Shown: positions 44,633 through 51,019 of the stretch, piece by piece
Position numbering within the stretch: the first letter of the stretch is position 1
Layout: each line of letters begins with the position of its first letter
Notes under the pieces: generated by a model
Seen by the model: only the letters and a program-made list of their open reading frames with translations
Database searches by the model: none
What the model was told of the DNA's origin: nothing
Position numbers and translations under genes: made by a program
NCBI GenBank assembly: GCA_964343805.1
Contig: CAYFLR010000030.1
Coordinates: 1 to 64,000, forward strand
DNA: 64,000 nt
Direction: 5' to 3'
DNA from: CAYFLR01 sp964343805
GTDB taxonomy: Bacteria > Bdellovibrionota_B > Oligoflexia > CAYFLR01

Positions 44633-45602
44633 CTTTTATAAACTTTTCTCCCATTAATCGCCCTGCCTCAAAGAGATTGTGCTGCCTGCAGAGTAACCTG
44701 ATATTTTCAGATGAATTGTCACCCCCAAGCGCCACAGGAAGAATATGATCAAAATGCAAATTATTTTTGGAACCGCAGACCTTTCCATCTTTTGTTTTGT
44801 ATGAGCATCGATAATTGTCTTTTGCTAGTACTTCTCTTTTTATTTTAGCTGAAAGTGCTCTTCGTTTTTGAGGAATACTTTTGTTAGGTTTTTTAGGCTG
44901 TACCTTCTCGATGCTTTTTTTCACTCGTTTCTCTTTTCTCTTTGGGCATTTTTTCTCCAGCAGCAATTCAATGGCTTCTTCAAATACTTCACTTGTCAGT
45001 GCTCCCTTTGGATACTTTCCAGACAAGACCTCTTTCGCCCTCTCCAGCTTTTCATATGTGGACTCTTTCACCGTGAAAGTAATAGTTTTTAGAACAACTT
45101 TGGAGGGTTTTTCGATTGGGGTTGGCGTTTTCTTTCTTGTATTGTTCTCTATAGGCGGCTCTTCTAAAATCAGAGTTTGAACTTTCTCTTTGGGAGTACT
45201 CTTTACTTTGGGAGCAAGTATTTTCTCTACCTCCTTCTTTGCCACTCCTTTTAGTTCATCCAGCAAACCAACTTTCTCCGAGGAAGTAAGACTATTAGAC
45301 AATAATTTTTTTGAAGCTTTGGTTAAATTACTTAAAGAGAGAGATCCGCTATTTAAATCCTCAATCACAACAGGAAAAAGTTTAGCCACCTTCACTGTTT
45401 GGCTATAACGGTATGCAGAACTTTCAGAAAATTTATGTTTATTTACTAGATAAGAAAAAAGTCCTGAAAAACCTAATGCCAAATGAAGCTGCCTTTTATC
45501 AAATTCAATTAAGTGTTTGATTAATTCACTGCGCCCCTCTCTTTGTTTTTGAATAAGACCTTCTACCTTATTTATTATTTCTTGGTTATTTAAATTATTC
45601 AT
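44604..45602 (-). CDS. HNH endonuclease-domain protein
   Basis: The start at 45602 follows a strong SD (AAAGGAGGGG); 332 residues. The N-terminal helical part (LIEFDKRQLHLALGFSGLFS; SSAYRYSQTVKVAKLFPVVI) and a middle region with TITFTVKESTYEKLERAKEV precede a basic linker. The C-terminal 75 residues hold the HNH fold: DNYRCSYKT, KVCGSKNNLHFDHILPVALG, SSENIRLLCRQHN. This arrangement is common as multicopy genes in Bdellovibrio-like genomes, as I recall. It is probably a DNA nuclease of unknown target, perhaps for prey or foreign DNA. Confidence 0.85.
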   Translation of the reverse strand: MNNLNNQEIINKVEGLIQKQREGRSELIKHLIEFDKRQLHLALGFSGLFSYLVNKHKFSESSAYRYSQTVKVAKLFPVVIEDLNSGSLSLSNLTKASKKLLSNSLTSSEKVGLLDELKGVAKKEVEKILAPKVKSTPKEKVQTLILEEPPIENNTRKKTPTPIEKPSKVVLKTITFTVKESTYEKLERAKEVLSGKYPKGALTSEVFEEAIELLLEKKCPKRKEKRVKKSIEKVQPKKPNKSIPQKRRALSAKIKREVLAKDNYRCSYKTKDGKVCGSKNNLHFDHILPVALGGDNSSENIRLLCRQHNLFEAGRLMGEKFIKEKIKKRLSG

Positions 45603-45898
45603 TTCCCCTCCTTTAATGTCTGGAAAACTTATAACACAGGTTTTTGACACCTTTGAGATGGCTCTAAAAGGGTTCTAATCGAAGAGCAAAAATCTGTGGC
45701 TTTGGTAGCGGGTTTTAGAGTTTTAAAAGCGGATGGTTTGGTTACCCTATCGACTCTCATGGCTATGTCTCAACACTTTGGGGCAGTGATAAGAAATTTG
45801 GGCTAAAACTTGTCAAGGAAAAAGGGCTTATATAAGGGCGACAATTTATGCTAGTCTATTTGCACATTCATTTTAACCCCCAAAAAGGACCCCACTCT

Positions 45899-46306
45899 AT
45901 GAAATATCTCATCATTCTCACTTTTATCTTTATGCCCTCTATTATTTTTGCTCAAGGAACGATGGCTTTGTGTATTGGCTACCACAACAATGCAGAGCGA
46001 AATAGCTTTATGCTGGAAATAAGCCCTCCGAGTCAGATGCAACCCGCTTATCTGGTTAGAATTGAGAGTCAAGATAGCCTACAGACCCTTCTTCAAGTGA
46101 AGCTGCCTCAGAATCAAACGATAGTTACCAAAGGCAATCAAGTTAGCTTAAACTATACCGCGCCGAACAACGATCAAGAGAGTTTTAATTTTAGCTTTGA
46201 TAAAACCACTAAGAAATCAGGGAGCATTACTTCTACACTGGGAGAGGATCATCCGTTGAATCAATTAAATGGTGTGACTGATTTAGACTGTGTGGTGTAT
46301 TTTTAG
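45899..46306 (+). CDS. Small exported protein, unknown function
   Basis: The start at 45899 gives a signal peptide (MKYLIILTFIFMPSIIFAQG) with AAAAAGGA upstream; the longer frame from 45848 is not supported. The 135-residue product has a beta-rich mature part (SPPSQMQPAYLVRIESQDSL; NQVSLNYTAPNNDQESFNFS) and two Cys, near the N- and C-termini, that could pair. No family recognised. A hairpin follows the stop. Confidence 0.65.
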   Translation: MKYLIILTFIFMPSIIFAQGTMALCIGYHNNAERNSFMLEISPPSQMQPAYLVRIESQDSLQTLLQVKLPQNQTIVTKGNQVSLNYTAPNNDQESFNFSFDKTTKKSGSITSTLGEDHPLNQLNGVTDLDCVVYF

Positions 46307-46323
46307 GAAGCCTCGCGGCTTCC
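46306..46323. terminator. Hairpin between two convergent genes
   Basis: GGAAGCC (46306-46312), loop TCGC, GGCTTCC (46317-46323), a perfect 7-bp GC-rich stem starting in the stop codon of the plus-strand gene. Neither side has a good T tract, so it may act as a weak or bidirectional terminator. Confidence 0.5.
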
Positions 46324-46334
46324 AGGAGAGGTAC

Positions 46335-46790
46335 TTATTCGATCTCTTTTTTAAACATAAAACCACCGCTGTAACGGAGATTTGAATGGCCATGATGTCC
46401 TTTTTCAAAGTTAGCTAGATGGTGGTGACCACTAGCAGGCCCTTTGTACACGTTTCCATAATAAACAGCTTTATTACTTCCTCTTAAGTAGGTACCTTTA
46501 AGCATCATCACAGTGTTTTCTGGTGCCATTGGAGGATTGAGAAATAATACGAAAAATTTGGTTTCGCCTCTTTTCTTAACCACTTTAAAAGCATGAGATT
46601 CTAAGGTGTAATCACCCATAGTTAAAACAACTTTTCCCATTCCCATGGCTGGAACAAAAAGAGAAGCATCTCTTTTGACGAGTTCACCTTCTGGCATACG
46701 GTAGAAAAATTTACCATCAGCATTCACACCTTCTACTGCAAAAAGGTTAAAACTGAGGAACAACCCTATCACTATTAAAATCTGTTTCAT
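46335..46790 (-). CDS. Small exported protein, unknown function
   Basis: A 151-residue protein with SD AAGGAG and a signal peptide (MKQILIVIGLFLSFNLFAVE). The mature protein is beta-rich (FYRMPEGELVKRDASLFVPA; SHAFKVVKKRGETKFFVLFL) and ends with a His-rich patch (GPASGHHHLANFEKGHHGHS) that may bind metal. Not recognised as a known family. It is convergent with the 45899 gene and divergent from the deamidase gene. Confidence 0.68.
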   Translation of the reverse strand: MKQILIVIGLFLSFNLFAVEGVNADGKFFYRMPEGELVKRDASLFVPAMGMGKVVLTMGDYTLESHAFKVVKKRGETKFFVLFLNPPMAPENTVMMLKGTYLRGSNKAVYYGNVYKGPASGHHHLANFEKGHHGHSNLRYSGGFMFKKEIE

Positions 46791-46893
46791 TGTTAAACTC
46801 CTTGGTAATTAGATAATTTGAAAATACGTTATTTTTTAACTTATTTTAGTCTAGAGAAAAATTAGACATTTGGCAAGTGTTTTTATTTGCATC

Positions 46894-46902
46894 TGCTATA
46901 AT
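46894..46902 (+). promoter_or_regulatory. Extended -10 promoter, leaderless start of the deamidase gene
   Basis: TGCTATAAT (46894-46902) is an extended -10 (TG-n-TATAAT). The ATG at 46909 comes 6 bases later, so the mRNA would begin at the start codon. No clear -35 and no SD are seen. Confidence 0.55.
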
Positions 46903-46908
46903 ACCTTT

Positions 46909-47718
46909 ATGAACAAATCACACTTTTTATATATGGCTCTGCTCTTACTGTTTGCTTGCAAGTCGAGTTACCCAACCGATGAGTCGGAGCCCAAGGCAAT
47001 CATTACCGGCGATACCTTTGCGCAAGCCCAAACAATTATAAACCAAATAGACTATCTTCCCTTTGCCTTTGTAGAAAATGGATGTTTTGCCAGAGCAGAG
47101 TATCTGTCTATGGAATTAGCCGTGGCCCAGATCCCCTCCAGTGCCCAAGTGATTAGTGCCTGCACCGATGATCGGGAAGCCTTTGATGAATTGCTCAAAC
47201 TAAAGAACGATATTCGCTGGAATTGGCACGTTGCCCCCATGGTATCAGTTGATGGGAAATTATGGATCTTTGATCCCTCATTAAATAAGGAACCTCTTTT
47301 AAGAGATGATTGGAAAAAACAGGTGAATTCGGCAGATGTTCCCCATTATTTTCAAGTCAATCCGGCCAATAAAAATACCCTGGGATGGGGCTATGAAGAG
47401 CGGTGTGGACAAGATCTTGGCTTAGAAAAAATGATTACTTCATTTACGGAACTCGAACCATTTGATACTGAGAGTTTGAAGTTAAACTGCGCTGAGATGT
47501 GGTCCCATATTGGCAAACTGGATACTTTTTCACCGGAAACCCAAAACCTGATGCGAAAGAAATTGATTGCTCGCACCAACTATCTTTGGAAGCGCCTGGC
47601 AGAACTCGGAAAGCTAGTAACTTGGGATAAGAAGCCAGCTCCTGCTTTAGATGAGGAAGAACTCAAAAAGGCCTGTGAACCAAATGAGGATGAGCAAGAT
47701 GAATTTAGACCATTTTGA
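46909..47718 (+). CDS. Predicted protein-glutamine deamidase lipoprotein
   Basis: A 269-residue exported lipoprotein; signal MNKSHFLYMALLLLFAC with lipobox LFAC, Cys17. The later residues match the protein-glutaminase fold: Cys59 in ENGCFARAEYLS, His107 in WNWHVAPMVSVDG and Asp122 in WIFDPSLNKEP. These are in the order and context of the Cys-His-Asp triad of bacterial protein-glutaminases, which convert Gln side chains of proteins to Glu. A second half (WGYEERCGQDLGLEKMI) may be a specificity domain. The assignment is by motif recognition. It overlaps the TraR/DksA gene by 20 bases. Confidence 0.72.
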   Translation: MNKSHFLYMALLLLFACKSSYPTDESEPKAIITGDTFAQAQTIINQIDYLPFAFVENGCFARAEYLSMELAVAQIPSSAQVISACTDDREAFDELLKLKNDIRWNWHVAPMVSVDGKLWIFDPSLNKEPLLRDDWKKQVNSADVPHYFQVNPANKNTLGWGYEERCGQDLGLEKMITSFTELEPFDTESLKLNCAEMWSHIGKLDTFSPETQNLMRKKLIARTNYLWKRLAELGKLVTWDKKPAPALDEEELKKACEPNEDEQDEFRPF

Positions 47719-48034
47719 AAAAAAAGTGAAAGAGGCCATCGAAGCCACTACTTATGAAATAGAGAGATTAAAAACAGCTAGTAAGCCCATCTCTCCTGAT
47801 AACGCCATCGGTCGCCTAACCCGGATGGAAGCCATCAATGCCAAGAGTGTGAGTGAAGCTAATTTAAACAGTGCCAAGCTTAAGTTAAAAATGTTGCATG
47901 GAGCATTAAAACGCATTGCCGATGAAAGCTATGGTGAATGCCTTTCATGCGGGGAAGAGATCGCCGAAAAAAGACTCAACGCAGTCCCTGAATCCACCCT
48001 TTGCATAAGCTGTGCTCAGAAACGAGAAGTATGA
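47699..48034 (+). CDS. DksA/TraR-family zinc-finger protein
   Basis: A 111-residue protein starting at ATG 47699, inside the end of the previous gene, with GAGGATGAG upstream. A helical hairpin (KKVKEAIEATTYEIERLKTA; NSAKLKLKMLHGALKRIADE) leads to the zinc site GECLSCGEEIAEKRL ... LCISCAQK, a C-x2-C-x17-C-x2-C finger. DksA relatives enter the RNA-polymerase secondary channel; this one has the SPDNAIGRLTRMEAINA segment seen in the small TraR-like subgroup. It may regulate transcription or be a small structural adaptor. Confidence 0.85.
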   Translation: MNLDHFEKKVKEAIEATTYEIERLKTASKPISPDNAIGRLTRMEAINAKSVSEANLNSAKLKLKMLHGALKRIADESYGECLSCGEEIAEKRLNAVPESTLCISCAQKREV

Positions 48035-48654
48035 AACACCCTATTTATATAGATATTGATGATGTGATCAGTCAAACTGGCACCTCATTTCTAAAACTAC
48101 TTAAGGAAAAATTTAATCGAGTGATTAACTATGAGGACATCACTGCCTTTGATCTAAAAGAGTCTTTTAAATTGAACGATGAAGAACTCTCCCGCTTTAT
48201 GGAGCTCGCTCATCAGCCCAAAGAACTCATGGCCATTCCCCCCTTTCCTGAGGCGGTTAAAAATATAAGATCCTGGCATGAGCAAAACATTCCTATTTTT
48301 ATTATTACGGGTCGTCCTTTTTTTACCTATGAGATCACTTTAAAATGGTTGACCCAACATCAAGTTCCCTTTCAAAAGCTTTTCTTCGTTAATAAATATG
48401 CTTTTCACGATGAAAATATCACTCACTCTAACTATCTCACTCTAGATCAACTGAGACAGATGAACTTTTCTGTTGCAATTGAAGATTCAGGGAAAATGGC
48501 CAATCTGCTAGCAGAAGAAATGCAAGTACCAGTTTATCTTCTAGATCGCCCTTGGAATCGATTGGATGTAAACCCTTCTTTAATAAAACAAAAAAAGATC
48601 ATTCGCTGCAAAGATTGGCAACCCATTATCCAGCACATTAACAAAGTTATTTGA
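48031..48654 (+). CDS. HAD-superfamily phosphatase, 5'-nucleotidase-like
   Basis: A 207-residue protein with its ATG overlapping the preceding TGA. IYIDIDDVISQTG near residue 5 is the DxD motif of HAD enzymes, FIITGRPF near residue 95 is motif II (Thr-Gly), and VAIEDSGKMANLLAE near 153 the Asp-containing motif IV. The layout resembles the 5'(3')-deoxyribonucleotidase/NagD-like subgroup (cap-poor C1). It probably hydrolyses small phosphate esters such as nucleotides. Coupled with the DksA gene. Confidence 0.8.
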   Translation: MKHPIYIDIDDVISQTGTSFLKLLKEKFNRVINYEDITAFDLKESFKLNDEELSRFMELAHQPKELMAIPPFPEAVKNIRSWHEQNIPIFIITGRPFFTYEITLKWLTQHQVPFQKLFFVNKYAFHDENITHSNYLTLDQLRQMNFSVAIEDSGKMANLLAEEMQVPVYLLDRPWNRLDVNPSLIKQKKIIRCKDWQPIIQHINKVI

Positions 48655-48739
48655 CTGATTTTACAGATCTATTTAACTCTTTCATTTCTAAGCGACTCTG
48701 AATATGAGATAATTACAATGCTTTTTGCTTGGAGTCTCG

Positions 48740-49357
48740 ATGACAAAGAACACTGAAATACTAGTGGTAGAGGATGATCCCTTTACCGGCAAATATATTG
48801 GCAAGATTCTCGATGACAATCATATGCCTTATGTGCTAGCCGCCTCTGGAGCTGAAGCCCGCAAAGCTTTGGTGATGCATGAGATTGGTCTCATTTTGCT
48901 CGATATCCATCTCCCAGATGAAGATGGCTTGGAACTCTTAAAAGAGTGGAAAAATAATGAAGCCACTAAGAGAATCCCTATCCTCATAGAGACAGCCAGT
49001 GAGGATCCTCAAGCCCATATTGAGAGTATCAAATTTGGAGCAGTGGGTTTTATAGAGAAACCCATCAACCCTTTGGTGCTCATCACCAGAATTAAAAATG
49101 CCAAAGAAGTACCTCCCGCAATTAAAAACAGACAGAAGGAGGCTCGACATAAAATTCGGAACTCTCTATCATTCCTACTTATGGCACTCGATGCGATAGA
49201 AGAAGATGCCTCTAAAGAACAAAGGAACTTTATTTCTAAATCGAGAAATTCTGTCAATGAGATCTTGCTAGGTCTCGATGTGTGGAAACGGGCTCAAATA
49301 GATAAGGTCACTTTAATCAATGAAATCGCCCGCAGTTTTTATGAGGAGGGAGAGTGA
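48740..49357 (+). CDS. Response regulator with a histidine-bearing DHp-like helix
   Basis: A 205-residue protein with SD GGAG. Residues 1-120 form a receiver domain: Glu11/Asp12 acidic pocket, Asp55 phosphorylation site in LLDIHLPDEDG, Lys107 in FIEKPINP. Residues about 128-190 form a helical pair beginning EARHKIRNSLSFLLMAL, where His137 with KIRN recalls an H-box of sensor kinases, yet no ATPase domain follows. It could be a phosphotransfer or dimerisation device. Its stop overlaps the GTG of the cNMP-binding gene. Confidence 0.82.
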   Translation: MTKNTEILVVEDDPFTGKYIGKILDDNHMPYVLAASGAEARKALVMHEIGLILLDIHLPDEDGLELLKEWKNNEATKRIPILIETASEDPQAHIESIKFGAVGFIEKPINPLVLITRIKNAKEVPPAIKNRQKEARHKIRNSLSFLLMALDAIEEDASKEQRNFISKSRNSVNEILLGLDVWKRAQIDKVTLINEIARSFYEEGE

Positions 49358-49806
49358 AAGAACTGACCATTGCCTCCAGCTCTCCTCTTTTTTATGAGCT
49401 CTATGACAAAGAGATCGAAAGAGTTTTAAAAAAAGCCGATGTGGGTTTTTACGAAAATGAAGACCTGATCATGGAAGAGGGCAAAGAGGGAGAAGATCTT
49501 TGCCTCATCATTGAAGGCGAGGTAGAAATTCATCGCCGTTTTGAAAGTGGGGAACTCCATAAGGTGACCACTTTGCGAAAGGGGGCTCTCTTTGGAGAGC
49601 TGGTCATCTTGGGTGATACTAAAAGGGATGCCACTGCCATTTCTAAAGGAAATTCAACCATTTTAGAAATCAACTTTCAAAAACTACTTTCACTGTACGA
49701 TAGTCACCCTAAGATTTTTGGTATTTTGGTATTGAATATTCTCCGCCTGATGGCCAAGAGACAGAAGGTCTCTAATAAGATTATTAGCGCTCTGCTGGAA
49801 TATTAA
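49354..49806 (+). CDS. Cyclic-nucleotide-binding domain protein
   Basis: A 150-residue protein starting at GTG (GTGA overlap). It is a bare cNMP-binding domain: EEGKEGEDLCLIIEGEVEIH, then LRKGALFGELVILGDTKRDA with the FGEL and Arg of the phosphate-binding cassette, then a helical tail (NILRLMAKRQKVSNKII). There is no HTH, kinase or channel part, so it should act through a partner, most likely the response regulator encoded directly before it. The end overlaps the convergent gene by 23 bases. Confidence 0.85.
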   Translation: MKELTIASSSPLFYELYDKEIERVLKKADVGFYENEDLIMEEGKEGEDLCLIIEGEVEIHRRFESGELHKVTTLRKGALFGELVILGDTKRDATAISKGNSTILEINFQKLLSLYDSHPKIFGILVLNILRLMAKRQKVSNKIISALLEY

Positions 49807-51010
49807 GCTGGTCTTCTAACATCCTTAACTCGCCCTGCTCCATGGGAGACAAAATATCTAAATTATCTTTTAAGTATTGATAGCGTTCAGCCCGAGCCGT
49901 ACCTAAAATCATTTGCAGGTTTTCTATGGATGCTTGCCAAGGCTGGATGTTCTCTTCGTCATAGAGATCATCATCTTGAGTGTCTATTTCCACCACTCTT
50001 TGTTCGGCCTTCTCTTCGGCAGTTACTTTCATCATACCTATATCAAAAAGGGTCCAGGCATAAAGAGAGGCCAAAGCAGCAAACAGTGAAAAACGATATT
50101 TTTTAACCGCCGACTCGCCAGTGAGTCGCATATAGAAGGTAGGAACTTGCTGCCGATCTTTTAAAAAATGTTCCATAGAAGTTTTATCAGCGGGCAATCT
50201 CTCAACTGCATGGTAGAAGGGGTAGCTAATGCGTGGAATCAATTCTAAAAGTAAAACCCACCATCTGTTATGTTGAATAGGCAATCGACTTTTACCTGGG
50301 GCCTCAAATCCCATATGAGATTCTAGCCCTAATAAAAGTTTTCTTAATTTTTGGGTAGAGTCTCGCATCCGAGCAATTTCCCCTAGTTTATCTAGCTTAC
50401 TTCTCCCTTTAAAAAACTTCCCGACCTGATTTAAAAAGGGGATCTCTTGAGCGGTTTTATTATAGTTACCGGCAATGGCGAGGGTTTGTAAATGCATAGC
50501 CAAAATGTGCATCGATTCAAAAAAAGCTTTCTCACCTTTGGGGTAGTGATACTTCAGATGAATACTATTATCCTTCGGATTCACAAAGGAAGATTTCATA
50601 TTACTATGCCAACCCAGTTCAAAATACTTGACGCGGGTTCCCAACCTTGCATAAGGGCGCGACCAAACGCTTTTTATATCTACAGTTCCCGCTTTTTGTA
50701 GCGCCCAGTTAAAATAACTACTCCCTGCCACATAGTCGGTAAAGGCCATACTCTCTTCGATTCTGACAAACTCGCCTTTGTTAATTCTTTCAAAAAATTG
50801 ACGTTTTACCTCGGCAACAGGCCTTCCACCAAACACCCGAAGAGTAGATTCATAGATCTGCAAATCCAGTTGATGGGTTTTAGACTCTTCATAGAAGTTA
50901 GCGGTTTTATGGCAGGAGGTTTGAGCCTGCAGGAACAGGAATCCCTCACCTTGAATAAAAGCAAAAAGGATCAAGTAAAAAGCAAAAGTTTTGGCGACCT
51001 TGAGCGAGAT
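49784..51010 (-). CDS. Exported protein, unknown function, likely starting at ATC
   Basis: The upstream gene's stop is followed at once by AAGGAGTTTTTATC. The same sequence with ATG is the start of the amylase gene at 55085. An ATC start at 51010 gives 408 residues and a good signal (SLKVAKTFAFYLILFAF); the only other nearby start, TTG at 50974, lacks an SD and cuts the signal. The chain has a helical body (YYHAVERLPADKTSMEHFLK) and a TM helix near 320 (FSLFAALASLYAWTLF) followed by an acidic region. No family recognised. Coupled to the lipoprotein upstream. Confidence 0.65.
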   Translation of the reverse strand: MSLKVAKTFAFYLILFAFIQGEGFLFLQAQTSCHKTANFYEESKTHQLDLQIYESTLRVFGGRPVAEVKRQFFERINKGEFVRIEESMAFTDYVAGSSYFNWALQKAGTVDIKSVWSRPYARLGTRVKYFELGWHSNMKSSFVNPKDNSIHLKYHYPKGEKAFFESMHILAMHLQTLAIAGNYNKTAQEIPFLNQVGKFFKGRSKLDKLGEIARMRDSTQKLRKLLLGLESHMGFEAPGKSRLPIQHNRWWVLLLELIPRISYPFYHAVERLPADKTSMEHFLKDRQQVPTFYMRLTGESAVKKYRFSLFAALASLYAWTLFDIGMMKVTAEEKAEQRVVEIDTQDDDLYDEENIQPWQASIENLQMILGTARAERYQYLKDNLDILSPMEQGELRMLEDQLNIPAER

Positions 51011-51019
51011 AAAAACTCC

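Noticed and set aside
45657..45806. Open frame of 49 codons between the HNH and 45899 genes (GTG at 45696)
   Set aside because: Its residues look protein-like (VALVAGFRVLKADGLVTLST) but there is no SD and no ATG at a suitable place; perhaps a gene fragment.
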